Shown here in pieces: positions 1 through 13,689 of a stretch of 64,000 nt of DNA. Every line of letters starts with the position of its first letter. Position 1 is the stretch's first letter. Origin of the DNA: Chara braunii (taxonomy: Eukaryota; Streptophyta; Charophyceae; Charales; Characeae); the NCBI GenBank assembly GCA_003427395.1, contig BFEA01000202.1, forward strand, positions 47,955 through 111,954, given 5' to 3'. A program made the translations under genes and the position numbers. The notes below the pieces were generated by a model that was not told the DNA's origin, did no database searches, and saw only the letters and a program-made list of their open reading frames with translations.

Positions 1-3000
1 TCATCTTTCTACACTTCGCCGGCCCTCACGCCCTAGTTAGGCAGCCCCGCATGCTTCATCTAGGTGCGCCCAGTATACCAGGCTCCCTTGTTCCCCCTTG
101 CATGGTCGACCCTCCATAGCAGTCACCCCTTAATCGAGCATTACCCGCCCTGATGGTCTATCTGTTAGGGTCATTGGTTCTGTTCGCTCCCAGTTCCCTA
201 CCCTCATTGAGCATGATGACATGCGTTTTCCCCTGTCACTATGTGTGGATGCCCTTAGGAGTTTTCAACCCCTAGGCTGCATTTGCCACCCTCAGAGACC
301 ATCCCACCGTTTGGTGTGCGACACACTTCTCATGTGACATATGGTTATCTTGTTGATTGCTTTGTTGCTCTCAGACTGAGGCTACTGCCTCCGACGTTTC
401 TAGGATTTAGTTGTTCTGCTTTTGCTGTTCTTAGGACTTATACACTAGTCAGTTGTTACCAGACTGAGGCTAGTGCCTCCAACATTCTAGGATCTAGTTG
501 TTACTACTTTTTGCTTCCTAGGACATGTATGTTAGTCAGTTGCTCCTACTTTCACTTAGGCTGTTAGCTGTGACATTGCTGTTTTGTGACATTTTATATC
601 CTAGGTTGCATCGCATGGACTCAGCATGGAGNTTGCTCCGCATCCTAGACTACTCAGGTTTTCTTTTCTTTGGTAGAGTTCCNCTTCTTGGCGGAAGCAT
701 GTTTGTATCTAGGCGATCCATCACAGGCCGAGGATCGTGTAGCGTACCTCGGGTTGGCCTGTGAGACCAGCCCCTTGGCTTGTTCTCACAAGCGTGTGTT
801 ATATTCGGGGTAGGCCAGTCCAGGCCAGTACCTCGGTCGGTACCAGCCAGTCCAGTCCAGTCCCGTCAGTCCGCTGGGGTATACCCCAACCATTGTCTGT
901 TTTCAGTCTCATTCCTCACTTGCACATTTTGGAGTACGTGCGTTGGAGTCCTTGCGTGGGAAGCTGCGTTGTGTCATCTTGCTCCCCCTTCTTCCTCCAT
1001 CTCCATCTCTGTCACTAGCGGAGCACCACACCTGGACACTATTGGAACCATTTGGAGGAGGAGTTGCCCACCGACCAACAGCTAATTGCGGGGAGTGGAC
1101 GGAGATTGGACGCCACATGGGAGGAGATGTATGTCGAGAGGGAGCGCATGCGCAACGTTTCTTGCATGGGCTTCGAGCGTCGCCTTGTCCAATCGGACAA
1201 AAGATAGTAAGGACACGTACGGGGTCGTGGGGAGCGTGGTGGGCATTCGAGTCGTGGACGAGATGGGCACGCGGCGAGGTTCCGTCGGTGAGATATGTCC
1301 TTGTGGTGCGCAGTCTGCGGACCGTGATGTGGCGGTGGTTGACTGTGTCCGTTTTATGTATCACAACTCCTCTAGCAACGACGATGACGGCAGGTCAGGC
1401 GACAACCGTCCTGGCGATAACGACGATGATCATGGAGGCGACGACGCCTGTGGCCCTCGATTGTTGACACGACGTGGTGGGAGAGGAGTTGTCGCATCAT
1501 GAGATGCTGCAGTTGATGGCAGAGCAGGAGACAGTGTCGATGGTGGAGGCGATCCACTAGGCGCGAGTCCCGGAGTTGCGATCGAGGAGATGCGAGTCGA
1601 CATGCTATGGACGTTGATCACCATGCATTCATGGATGGTATAGACAGCGGAGGTCGGAGGGATGGACATGATAGTCCCCTGCGTGGCGAGGGCGCTCCCC
1701 TCCGACACTTGTGATGCGGGTCGAAGAGGACGCCATCGATTGTCGATCGTGTGCAGCAACACCATGGGACCCTCCACCACACTGTTCGCCCACGAGGCGC
1801 GATGGCATATCGTGTCCCTATTTCTGAGGTCTCTGTGAATGATGGGCCAGGCAAGAACCGACCCCTGTCACCTCCTGGCTCAAACAGCGAGATACATCCA
1901 GTAGATGATGGGCCTGAGGAGCTGGCACATCTAGTTGTTGGCACAGAGACAGGTCCGATGGTTGATGGCGCAGAGGAGGAGACACTCCTAGTTTCACGTA
2001 GTCTTGTACTCGGTGGCGGTGTGGTCGAGGCTGACGTTGATATGGATGGAGATGATGGAGGCGATGTTGTTAGGATGTCCCCCTACGACGATCACAAACG
2101 CATATCATGCAGTCATACAGGCAAGTGGACCTCCTGGCACAGATGTTGCAGGAGTGTCTAGCATGGGACCCACGATGGGACCGCCTGGGCGTGCATCCAC
2201 CGATGTTCTTTCCCACATAGTCATTCCCCGTTTGGAAGATGGTCAGATTATGTTTTCTCGATCGAAAGGAACATTGATACAGTCACACACAGGGATGGAT
2301 CGACAGAACGGAGAGAATGGAGGTGGCATAAATCGAGGCATGGAGGAGGCATAGGAGCGGATCACCCTGGTGGCGGCACACGCAAGAGATGCGGGTGTCG
2401 GCCTCGCATGCTTACTGGGAGTCTTCCTCGTACCGGTGACCTGCTTGCCATGGGTTCCGTAGTCGACAACATCCTAGTATACACACGCGCATTTCACTGT
2501 TACTTCCGCAAACGAGGGAGGGTTGGAGTTGCGCACAACGCAACCTCACAGACTCGTTGGATAGAGTATCTTTCGATAATGACACGCAACTAGGCGGGTC
2601 GTTTCCTGGACTTGGAGGACATCTGTTGGGTCACATCCACCGGGTGTACAGGGGCGATCAGGACAACTTCACAGTCGTGCGGCCCATCTTGAGCTTATGA
2701 AGGACGTTACATCAGCTTCGTCTACGGCTCCGCATACCAACGACAAACCTTTCACGCACAACCACTTCGCACGGCCTACTCCAGTGTTTCTGATATCATC
2801 ATTTTATGACTTGTGTCGGAGGGCGCGGTGTCTAGGCTCTCCGCGGCGTACCAGGCTCCCTCCTCACGAACCTCAAGCATACTTGGGTTGCACTTTACTA
2901 CGGGACTGGTCCAGTCAGTGTTCCCACTCAGGGAGTGCGCCACTAGACTTTCCATTGGTCCACGAAGGTTTGATGCATTGTTGTACAATAGAGAGCAATC

Positions 3001-3130
3001 GGTTTGTGCTCGTGGTAGCCGTCGAGCTCCCCCAGGGACGCGACGGTAAAAGATTAGTTCAGTCCTTTCAACTACGGGCCAGGTCCCAGTAGTCATGTTG
3101 TGGGGTATATAAGGGGAGATTATAAAAGGG
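1..3130. other. Unassigned GC-rich block
   Basis: Open frames overlap on both strands with no recognisable motif, and none looks like a real gene. The open frames around 940-1500 and 1750-2160 come from long stretches of GAT/GAC/GGC-like triplets rather than a protein family I know. A TATA-like string (TATATAAG) sits at 3106-3113, just before the TIR element, but nothing downstream of it is coding. Single ambiguous bases occur at 632 and 683. It may be a decayed retroelement leader; I cannot show that. Confidence 0.4.
364..538. repeat. Two tandem units of about 88 bp
   Basis: Units start at 364 and 452, with the string CAGACTGAGGCTA followed by GTGCCTCC or CTGCCTCC, then TAGGAT and TTAGTTGTT. 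A third start at 539 decays after about 20 bp. The units differ by scattered substitutions, so the duplication is not recent. Confidence 0.7.
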
Positions 3131-3937
3131 TTAAACCACTAGTACCTCCCAGCCTGTTTTTGCCAAACCCGAATTTCACTGCGCAATGAAAGTTGTCGAG
3201 CATGGGTTCCATTGTGTTTTCTTTTTGAATCTTTTATGCTTCTCTTCGAAAATAAAAAAAAATAAAAAAATCAACTACGTGTAGGGAAATGAAAGCAGCC
3301 GGATGCAGATTTTGGGGTACATGTGAGAGTGTGCTCCTTCAACAGGCGTTACAGTTCTGCTGAAATCACAGCAGCACGAACAAACAAAAGAAAAAAAGCA
3401 AAAATTCAACAACAACTCTTTGGACGTGAAAGCAGTAACATACAAAATTTGGAGTACCTGTGAAAGAAAGAAAGAAAAAAACAACGGTCATTGCATCCCT
3501 GCTGTAATCATGACAGCACAAAAAAAAAAAAAAAAAAAAAAAGGAAAACAAAAAAGCAACAACACTTTGGACGTGAAAGCAACTGGATACAGAATCTGGA
3601 GTACGAGTGAGAATGTGCCCCCCGTTGTAAAGTGTCAGTTGCCCCTGGAATGCGCCTTGCCTCTCGTTGGTAGGGCACTAAATGAGGATCACAAAAAAAA
3701 TAAAGCAAAACACATACGAAAAACGAAACTGCCGATGTTTCTGGGGAAATGCGTAACTTTGCATTTTGATGTGAGCACATCTCCTTCACGACCTTCCCCA
3801 ACGTCCTTCCTTTTTTTTTTTTTTTGGGAAATACAACTGATGTCGAGCCTATGGTACCTCCGAACTCTTTGGGGAAAATGGGAAAACGTCCACTTTTTCC
3901 TAATTTTCCTACACTCGCGGAGGTACTAGTGGTTTAA
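3131..3937. mobile_element. TIR element flanked by TTAA, MITE-like
   Basis: The ends are an exact 19-bp inverted repeat: TTAAACCACTAGTACCTCC at 3131-3149 and its complement at 3919-3937. The outermost four bases read TTAA at both ends in direct orientation, which fits a TTAA target-site duplication as made by piggyBac-type elements. The inner TIR would then start ACCACTAG. The 0.8 kb body has no transposase, so it would be nonautonomous. A CACTA-type reading is possible because CACTAGT lies inside the TIR, but no matching 3-bp duplication is present. The body holds tandem repeats and long A or T runs. Confidence 0.6.
3271..3660 (+). repeat. Three tandem units of about 140 bp inside the TIR element
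   Basis: Each unit carries a version of GTGAAAGCA, GGATACA, TTTGGAGTAC and TGTGAGAGTGTG. Starts fall near 3271, 3409 and 3557, spacing 138 and 148 bp. A-rich runs, including about 23 A at 3520-3542, separate the units and account for the length differences. Confidence 0.6.
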
Positions 3938-6598
3938 AAGGAAACGTAAAGAAAATAATAAAAGAGATGAGAAAAAAAAATGAAAATAAAAATGAAAATG
4001 AAGTGCTGCATTTCATATCTGTATCTAAATCCAGACTGCAATTTTACAAGTGTTAGATCGGACGGTTCTTAATAATCGCGGCGCTAGGTATTTTTCGTTT
4101 CTTCATTTTTTTTATAACTTCTTTTATTTATAACTAAGCCTTTTTCGAACAGTTAGTTTTTCCTTCTGTCACTTCACGGGGGAACAAACGGTTTAGTTTC
4201 AAATTCGTAGTTTGCACGGGTGACCTAGACTACCCGACCCCTCACACTTCAGTCGCCCCGGGTTTAACTTACGAAATAGGACCCCAAAAGTGGGGCAATC
4301 CGCAGCCGCTTTGGTAGGAGGCTTATTACCCCCCGCAGAAGATCGTAAGCCCCCTCCTTGCCATGAGACGTGGGTACCCACGAAGAGTAGTTTGATCTCC
4401 CACCTAGAAAGGAATCAAGAAGTCGGACAGTATCCCGTTATGGAACCACCACGCGCCAAGTCCACAGTCTTTTCAGGTGGAGTTTGAAAAGACTTAAGTG
4501 ACAGTTGTATTTAATAGATTTTTTTTTTTTCCTAGGTACTATTATTAATTAAAATATTATTCTGATATATTTCAATTTTATTTATCGGCCTAAAAGTTTC
4601 TAAGTGTCTCGTTTGTACCGCAAAGATCGCAACATGTAGTGATCCTACAAAAGGAGAAGCAGCCACGTCATTTGCTATTGGCCAGTACGTGTACGATAGA
4701 AAGTTCTATGTACTTTCGTGGCTGGTAATTTAAGATAGTAGAGCAAAGTGGTGAGGTGCTCAGTCCCTAATTATTTGCGCATGTGTACACCAAGCTAAGC
4801 CTTGGCCATTTCAAAAGTGCTCAGCTATGACGTGCAGAAAAGGGCTAAAGGGCTATAGACTTGATTATTAGAGACTCCTAATGCATCGAACTTTAACATC
4901 CGGGGAAGGGTCTTGGATTACTATTATTTTAAACTTTGATGGCGACGGGGCAAAACTAAAAGTTAACGTGGAAGGGACGAGAGAAGAGGAGATGAGGATG
5001 AAGAGCGAGGTCAGTGAATTCGATGTGGAGACCCAGTCCTGGCACAGGCTGGAACAGTGGCGACGAGACCAATCGCGTGTAGAGCCAATGGAAGATGGCC
5101 TGGAGGCCATTTCACGTCAACGAGAGGACTAAGATCATGGGGAAATTACAAAGTGTGATTGCGCGTCATGATCAGTGAAGTAGGAAAAAGCACAAGCGGC
5201 GTACAAGGGAGAGGGTGTGCTATTCCGGGGGAGGATCTTAGGAGACTCGCTCACGAGCTTGTACGCTCTCTATAGGTTACGCCGCTGACTTCTTTGCGAG
5301 GCCAACTAGTGGAAGCTAGTCACAGGGGGACAATCGAGAGTTTGTACGTCCTCTATAGGTGCTCGTAGTCAGGCTTTTCTAGAGTTGTATGCAATTCATG
5401 AGAGGACTTGAGTGTATATTACGGTTGATATCGCCTATACTTCCGCTTGATCTATATTACCTGTTATAGCACACATCATGAACGTGTATCGAAAGGTTCT
5501 GACTGAGATGGTTACAAGTGAGATTTGTGCGAGTATGTGATTCGAGTACTGAATAAGTGACGAGAATCACTATTGAGGGTGTGCAAAAGAGCAAGCTCGT
5601 CGACGTCGACCACTTACCCGCGAGTCCTCACTCCAGTGCGGCTATTACAACCGTAGAGAGGTCGAACCATGCAATTGGAGGTGCTTGTGAAGGGGTTACG
5701 AACAACAAAATGGGAGTGACGAAATGCAAGATACTAATGGCCTGGGTGAGAAAAGTTGGCCTAAATGTTGCGAATGCGAGAACAGGGGTTTCTTGTTGGA
5801 GTCATATGGACTTCTGTGTGATCAATATCACGCGTAATAGCTTACTTCTTACCATTGTGAAAAAGATTGAAATCAATGTGATTACAGTGAATTTACAGGC
5901 AGTGGTGGGCAGGGGTAATCGCATTTGAGTGAGATTCTTATGAGAGGCATGTGTGCATCTTACTGTTGACGTCATTAATGGTTTGTATGTCATTAAATAA
6001 AGATTGCCCCCACCACTATCATCGAGTACCGATTTTCGGTTCCTCGTCTACCTATGTCGATTGTGGTCATCAGTTGTTACATAGGGAAGTATTCACGAAG
6101 TCAGTTAAGAGACTGGCTCAAGAGGTTATAGAGCACAGATTTACAGAGTGGGCATTTCGGACTGCTATTGTTAGAGTGTATGTTACAATTTATGGCCAAT
6201 AGAAGTCTCGGTATGTGCTAGTTGCTAAAGACTTTTGTGAGTAGCTTGCGAACTTGCGTAGACTTAGTTCCTCGATATTCAGTCATTTCTTTTGGAAGGT
6301 CACCTCGGGTTAGAGATGGTTCTCCCTTTGAAGAAAAAAAATGGTTAATTTTCGATTGAGCGCTTCACGTGGGAAAAATATATTGATATTGCTAGATTTC
6401 AATTTTTTCATTTATTGTGCCGCAGTTGAATTAACTATGGTCGTTGTGTTGTTGTCCGATCAATAAGATTTTGGTGATTCCTATACAGAGAGAGCTCTTA
6501 TACCCAAGTTCAGACTTATGTCTCCCTTCCTCGTCTTATGACCAAACTGGAAGGTGGCGGTTGAACTCTCTAATATTTAGAGACGAGTGGACTTGATG

Positions 6599-6710
6599 AT
6601 CATCATGATGGTACAACAAATGGAAACGAGTCATAATTGAGGCGTGGGATAAAAATCATCATGATGGTATAACAAATGTAAACGAGCCATAATTGAGGCG
6701 TCAGATAAAA
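6599..6710. repeat. Two tandem 56-bp units
   Basis: CATCATGATGGTA appears at 6601 and 6657, each followed by ACAAATG, AAACGAG, CATAATTGAGGCGT and GATAAA. The two units differ at a few positions. Confidence 0.75.
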
Positions 6711-6938
6711 TCACAACTATCTTTTTTCGGATCCGGGCTACTCTCTTCATTTATGCTTTCTTACGTCTACTGCTTTTAAAAGTTTAAATTTTTTTATCCT
6801 CCATTACATTATTGTCGCATGTTATATTACTCACATCTCTTCCAATTCAAACAGGGTGACTTATTTTTTTTTTTTTAGAATTAAAATTAACATCATGACG
6901 GACTGCACAGTCTTTCGTAAGGATATAGACAACCTAAG

Positions 6939-7012
6939 CTGCAGAATGGACTAAGGGTTGTAGACAGAACTTAAGTTGCAGAATGGACTAAGGGGTGTAG
7001 ACAGAACTCAAG
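6939..7012. repeat. Two tandem 37-bp units
   Basis: TGCAGAATGGACTAAGG starts at 6940 and 6977, followed by TGTAGACAGAAC. The units are nearly identical. A partial unit precedes them near 6921. Confidence 0.75.
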
Positions 7013-8559
7013 TTGCAGGTCACCATGATGATAACAAACCATTATGTCATAAAAGATAAATGGTTATTGACAAGAGAGTAGGTAATACAAGTAGTGTGGG
7101 TCAAGAGTATTGATGGGAAAGAAGAAAGTAATGTTGAGGACGATTGCTGACCTTCTCGCTAAGTTGTTACTAGATGGAGACTACTGAGTGAAATTGAAGT
7201 ATCTCTTATTTTGTTCCTCCTTTCAACTAACTGACAAAGAGATTTTATGGGAAAACAACAAACTCGAGGAGATTTAGTTATTACAGATGACAACTAAGTA
7301 GTATCAGTGTGAGTTGGTTTTTGAAATATATGTCTTTTAACTAGTCCAAAGTGTTTGCTCAGACTTCAGCATGAGGGATGTAATGAGACAGTGAAAAAGA
7401 GAAAGAGGGATTTAAACTGTCCGTGAAAAATTAAGGAAAACGATCAATAATTTCAATGTATTTATATTTTGCTGAGGGATTCCGTTGTGCGAGGTCAAAT
7501 TACAAATATACCCTGATTTTTGTTTTGTGTCATAAGCACGTTTCTTCTCCCAGAAGCAAAATGGCATACCTAGCCATGACCTAAACTGACATTACTAAAG
7601 GTCTCTCCATCGAAGGGCAGAACAACATGTACATAAGACTTCTTATCAATTTCTTGTGGGATGTAATACATGTTTTTCACGGGACATGACACATACTCTC
7701 GGGTCCTATAATTCAAACTTTATGTTAATTTAATTATATTGAAGTACAATTGAACCTTGTTCTCAGAATCATCATGCTGAGTGAGGACTGTTGTTGAACT
7801 CGTAATATTTTTTTATCGAGTGTTGGCGGAACTTCTTGTACGAAATAACCAAGTTGAGTGGGAGTCCATCTTGAGGTCCGAGCAATTATTCTGAACATTG
7901 GTGAGGATTATACTCAAAGTTTGGGTATTGAGCACAAACACACGTCGCACTCAGACTTATCGAGCCCAGTCCGAATACGTTACATGCTCTGAGTTATCCC
8001 TCTTGGAAGAAGTAATGCTCTGTGTTTAGATTTGCCTTGATGAACAAAATCAAATGATGAGTTCAAAAAGAAAAAAACAACAACAACATGATGAGGAAAG
8101 ACAAAATCTGCATCTAGAGCTTTTGAATACGATAAAAACACTATACCCAGAGTACCTAAACTGACAGTTTTCGTACTAAGCATGAAGTGTCCAGGTTGTG
8201 GTCGCGTAACATACAGGTAGATGTCATACTTAAGGTCTTTGGGAAACTTATTTTCAGTAACATCCTAGTGGGATCTATTCAGATAGAGATCAGCGACTCT
8301 TAATGGACTGCACATGCAGTGCTCAAACAGTTGTACAAATCACAACTAGTGAGGACAATTATCGCGAAAATTGTATTCTAGCATATTTTATTTAAAAGAA
8401 CTTGCTCAGACAACCTATAACAGGTGGTTTAGATAATTTTCTTGTAAACTACCCAAACATCAAATGACTTTCAGTAAGCACTGTTCTGCAAACCGACCAA
8501 TCTACAGTCTTGTTGTGTAAGCCAACAAGGTGGCATAATAGTTATTAGTTACAATTCAT

Positions 8560-11400
8560 AATTGTATCTTGCATCGATTCTGGTGGGTATGATGCGGCAG
8601 TCAAGATCGACACCTAGTAATCGTCAGGTTAACCCTCAGTAGCTAGTTGTGGGTCCACATTGAACATGTATATTTTTCTTCGTGTGATCGTCACACAAAG
8701 ACTATCAAGTTATAGGTCATCCCTCTATCCTCCCTGTATGTCGATGTTCTGAGATTAGTTAGGAAACATGAGGGATGATGAGGTTCTAGTGATAAAGAAT
8801 AGAATCAACAAACACTTAGTACGAGGGATGGGAAACGAAAACTTGTCAGGACATGAAATTTCATAAGTTGGCTTTGAGAGAGCATGCAGTTCGGAGGATT
8901 GGGGAAATGAAATACATTGAATATGTCTTATACTTCTTTAATCACACTGGTAAATTACATTGCATTGACTCGTCTATAGAAACTGTCAAGCAGATCAGGG
9001 CAAAGCTCAGGTTAATGTAAAAGTGCTCAGACTCTTCTCTCAAAGACCTTACAAATATACCAATCAACAAGTACCATTCAATAATATCTGCATTTTCTCT
9101 CAGTACTCAGCTGTGAAGTGGTTAAAGCTCAATGACTTCTTAAGCGTCAACATTCTATCACAAGAGGAGTTATCAGTGATCTCTCGTCAAGATTTATCAT
9201 TATCAAGTCATTTTCAACTATCATAAGAATCAACATCAATCAGACAGGGTTTCCATCAAAAGACATTTAGATCGGTCTCAGCATCAATTTTAACATATGC
9301 GTACAATTCAGTCATTCCCGGTCAGTGGAGCAGTTTGGCCAACCTAAACCAGATTGTTTCCAAGTTCCAAGGATGCTTTCCACTATCAATATATCAGTGA
9401 AGTCAGTTTTAGATAAGAAGATGTGTCAACCTTTTTTATCCTCACTTAGTTTACAGAAGGTATCATTCATGAGCTGAGGATGTATGTGAAGAAAGGGAAA
9501 AAAACCCATCAGTCCTTTTATTCAGTCTGAATCTAAGTAGCGAAATATCTTGAAAAGAGAGAGCAAAAACTTAATGAGAGTGACACAAAGTTTATGTGTA
9601 GCTTTGAACCCAAACTCTTTGTTGATTACCTAGATTTTCAGTTCCTTTTCTTCTCACAGATGATTCTTATTGGGGAGACTTGGTTGATTTGGCTAAGAGG
9701 CATATCTCACTTGCAAAGATTGACTACGAGGCAATGACTTGACCTTAAGAGTTCCGCCATCTGAGATAATAGATCTTCTCCAAGTCGTATCCCTACTATG
9801 TGGGAGGAGTGTTGTGTTATGTTTGACTTCCGTATCTTCGGTCTTGGAAGAGACATGAGACAGACAGTTAAAAAAAAGATTAAAAACGATACTTGAGGGA
9901 GAGATTGAGGACTCATGACAAGTGTTCTCGTGTTTATTTATCTGTACTTTTCGATATTATTATGAGGTTTCACCTTCTCTCATTTATCTTGTTTTTGTAT
10001 TGAGTCAGTCAGTCCTGATTAGCTTGCATTGAGATTGCTTGAGATTATGCACTCCGTTGATTTTGTTGCAGTTCTCAAATTCATAAATTGAATGGCATAC
10101 TTAAAATTTTCAGTTAATTATTTACATTATCATTATTTTTCTGAATCATAAATGCAAAATTGCAAAGATTGGGGACCGGTGAAGACGCACGCAACAAGAA
10201 GGGATTTGTATTATTTAATTTATTTATTTATTGCAAAAATTAATGAAAATCGAGTGTGACAACTTCTTGGCTTTCTGGTCACTAGAAGTGACCTTATTGA
10301 AAAAAGTTAGACAAAAAATTATGTTGTTATCGGGGACGTGAAAACTTTTCATGTCTTTGGACTTTGATTAGGGTTTGAAAAGTGTTGACAATGTTTTAAT
10401 CCTCATATTAATTTGATTATCCTCATTGAGTCATGATTCACTTGGAGATCACAATTGCTAATTGTGTTTAATCTCTTCATGTGTGAGGCACTACCCTGGA
10501 CTAGAGAAGGACATTGATACTAGTTGTTGGAGAGGATTAGGCTTGGTCAAAGGTATGCCGTGTGCTTCCTTAACATCCTTGAGAAATTGAGAAAGAAAAA
10601 GAGCAAATTAGAAGTAGAGAAATTCCTTCGTAAGGAATGTTAGTCAAAGATGCATTCAATGAGGTTTCTAAATTCACCTCAGGGGAGATACTTCCCTGTT
10701 AGTATGAGCATGGTTTGAGCTATCATTCTGATAGTTCGACTATCTATGTAGTGCTAGTTCACTTCTTGAAAGAAGATATCTGTGATATTCATCCTGATGA
10801 TTAGAAGGGAGGTTACGATGATAGTGTGACATTTAAAACATGATATTGAAGCAGGAGAAATGAATGAATTGCCATGAGAGCAAAAAAAAAATCAACAGAG
10901 GCAATCAGACAAAAAAGTTCAAAATTTGAAAGGCTCATATCCGAGTGAAGGGAAGGTTTAATGTCTCATGAAGTTATTGCTCTGGGTAAGAAAAAAATGT
11001 TCCCACAAGAGGTTATCAAATAAGTTTTTTTTTGTCTGATATTAGTTTGGCAAGGAACAACTAGTTTGTTTCAGTCGATTTTGCATTGAAAGTGGGAACA
11101 AATTAGAGACATTGATGAATCTAATTAGGGAGAGGACATGAGAGGTTAGGGAGAGGACATAAGAGGTTGAGAGAAGAGAGAACATAAAAATTATTGAGTT
11201 TATTTGACTTATTAGGGAGGAAAAAATAATTCACGTATGAGATTGTGAGGTATGAAGCAGTGAAAATGAGAGAATGAGAATACAATAGTCTATGTATTTT
11301 CGTCTGTCGATTCACTGAACTTGACGAATATGATGTCATAATTTATATACCACAAGAGAGGTTTAAAGGTTGCGAACATAACAGATGTTGGAAACGAGCA
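8560..11400 (+). pseudogene. Decayed retroelement segment, plus-strand copy
   Basis: No intact reading frame. The segment is recognised because it reappears, inverted and diverged by roughly a fifth by eye, at 30033-33420. Matching pieces are about 8930-9170 with 32810-33030, 9680-9860 with 32170-32340, 10200-10340 with 31550-31660, and 10400-10560 with 31320-31490. In both copies 9680-9860 encodes the peptide VDLAKR followed by AKIDYE, so it was once coding. TGTGACAACTT at 10257 resembles an LTR start, but no second LTR or primer site was found. It is probably the 5' portion of the gypsy family whose pol follows. Confidence 0.55.
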
Positions 11401-11451
11401 GTCAACATTGTACTAGAAGATGTTGGGAACTCAATTATTGGTCATTAAATT

Positions 11452-12340
11452 CGATCATGATTGTATCATGGGTACTCGATTATTGCATAAGTTAGAAGTT
11501 GAATAATTTTTAAGTCATGAAGGTTTGTCTTTGATCGCCCTATAGGACTTGGAGACAGGTCAGAAACAAATCTTTATGGGTTGTACTTCAAACCATTATA
11601 AGCATCAGATATAAGTCAACTCAATCAGAAGGGAAAAATCTATTGAGAAGACTATGAGATTGAAAATAAAAAGTAAGCAAGAGATTAAGGAAGAAGTTTC
11701 AGTGAACATTAATCATATCTTTAAAATGATGAACGATCTTGATCAACTCAAAAATGATGGTGGACAAATTAATGCATTCAAAAAAACTATTGAATCTGCC
11801 AAGAGTGGAAAAATTGAATTACGATTTGCAACAACTCATCATTTTTAAAAAAAATAGTCGCTGGTGAAAAAGAAAGTACAAGCCCAAGGAGGTGAAGAAG
11901 AACATGATGATTGTTTTAATACCATAAAACTATGATGAAACATTAGAGAAAGAAATAAGAATGATTAAAACATTAAGACAGTCAAAAAAATTAAGAAACA
12001 AAGTAACTAGAAAAATATTTAACACCATGAAGATTGATTCAGATTAATCTATCAAGCCTAAGAAGAAACGATATATCTTCAAGGTATGTCGAAACTTTTC
12101 TGGTGCATTTCCCTTCAATGATAAAGAGAGGGGGCGATTGGATGTGGATATGATTAAGATGACAAAACTTTGGACAACAAATCATATTTTTTTAAATAAT
12201 AAACCAACTAAATATGGTCAAAAGGAAGAGGCAAAGTTAGTTAAATACCGTGATAAGAAGATTGTTTATAATGTTGCTGAATCTGCTGACAGACCGTATG
12301 CTAATCACTGGTTTTGCTTTTGAAAACCAGGGGATGGTTC
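11452..12340 (+). pseudogene. Ty3/gypsy fragment between protease and RT, decayed
   Basis: It pairs with the minus-strand segment 17441-16556. The clearest shared peptide is MIKMTK(L/I)W, followed by KPTKYGQ or RPTKYAQ and then KEEA or LEEA. On this strand it lies at 12138-12323, on the other at 16789-16583. Stops and frameshifts are frequent. The position directly before the RT and RNase H remnants, and in the inverted copy directly after the protease, suggests the linker between protease and reverse transcriptase. Confidence 0.5.
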
Positions 12341-12399
12341 GAGATAGATACAAAACCTTCAAAAACTCAAGTTAGGGACCATACGTGATACGGGTAACC

Positions 12400-13500
12400 C
12401 TCCTAATGTTGAACTTTTTTCTGAGTCGTTTGCTGGTCGATGCATTTACTCACTATTTGATTTATATTATGATTATGATTAGTTTCTCATTGATCCCACT
12501 ACACGACCGATGACTGTCATGCATACATCGAGTGAGCTTATTCATATGTGTGTGGTACTACAAGGGTGGACTAATGGTGTGACAGAGGTACAAAGAGATA
12601 TGATTCAAGTCATGCAGGATCTCTCTCCTAAGATGATCAGCCCGTATATTGATAATAAATCAGTGAAAGAGTTTGTAATAAGACACGAGACTTTGATTGG
12701 TGATGGTGGTCTTCGGAAGTTTGTCTAGGAACATGCTGAGGGTATGAGACTGATCCTATAAATTTCAAAAATATAATCTGACTGTTAACAGATCAAAGTT
12801 TTTTCTCGTTCAGGAATAAGTAATCATCTTAGGCTTTAGATATTTTTCAAAGAGGAGTTCCGACCCCAAGAAGATAGATAAGATCATGAACTGGCTATTT
12901 ACTCTCAAGCGAGTGGCAAATGTAAGGAGTTTCTTGGGTGTCTATGAATTTTGAAAGATTTTTGTTTTTGATTTTGCTACCCTTGCAAAGCCTCTAAGAG
13001 AGATGGTAAGGCAAGGGGTTGACCTATCATGGACAGAGAAAAAAATAGTTATCAAAACATTTGAAGAAAATTTGAAAAATGGAGGTGTAGTGTTGAAAGT
13101 GTTATATTATGATGATGAGGAAGGAAAACCCTTCATCATTGAGACTGATGGAGGACCGGTTGCTTTTGGTGATGCATATACAAGAAAACGAGAATTGTAG
13201 CTTAATATTTTTTAAGATTTTATAGAAGAACTCTCAATTTTACCGAAACAGGCTACGCCCAGTTTAGGAAAGGGTTATTGACAATCATTCACTGTTTCAT
13301 GTACTTTATTTAGTCATTATGTACTTGGAAGAAGATTCATTCTGAGAACTGATGCATTAGCAGTGATTGACGCTATAAAAAAACATCAATAGGTAGATTT
13401 AACAGTAAGCAGATGAAATGTCTTTATCTGAACTTTTCATTTTAAATTGAAAAAGATTCTAACTAAGAAAAATTGAGCATATGGCTTAAGACGAAGTGAC
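12400..13500 (+). pseudogene. Ty3/gypsy RT end and RNase H, decayed
   Basis: A broken frame runs from RT thumb-like sequence (FLGV near 12930, then FAKPLREM) into the open stretch 13003-13200, with DLSWTE, a run ending in KPFIIETDGGPVAFG (tether and first RNase H strand, catalytic E and D visible) and KREL. Further frames give FILRTDALAVIDA and KKHQ around 13330-13400, matching the end of gypsy RNase H. Several stops separate the parts. It belongs with the integrase remnant downstream. Confidence 0.6.
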
Positions 13501-13689
13501 TGAAGAACAAATGATGATGAAGACATGAATAAAGCTACTAAAGAGTTTCCCTATGTTGATAACTTTCTAAATGAAGAAGATGATAAAAACTATAAGACAC
13601 TTAATGCCTATAAGTAGAATTTGTGGCTTGAGAAAAAATATTATTTGAGAAAAATTCATAATTCTAACATTTAGGAATTGATTTTTGAG

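Larger units (their letters stand above)
3938..8560. other. Unassigned AT-rich region
   Basis: No gene recognised. The longest open frame (5557-5928, 123 codons) matches nothing I know. A GC-richer patch at 4196-4480 contains a stretch (CTAGACT, CCGACCCC, CACTTCAG) that recurs twice near 16130-16210, so it is part of a dispersed repeat. The 3' part may be the decayed beginning of the retroelement seen from 8560 on, but I could not align it. Confidence 0.4.

Noticed and set aside
909-1502. Overlapping open frames of 130-175 codons on both strands
   Set aside because: Stops are rare in all frames because of base composition; no motif, and no frame stands out.
3131-3937. CACTA transposon, because CACTAGT lies in the ends
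   Set aside because: Homology between the ends extends outward to TTAA, and no 3-bp duplication flanks CACTA.
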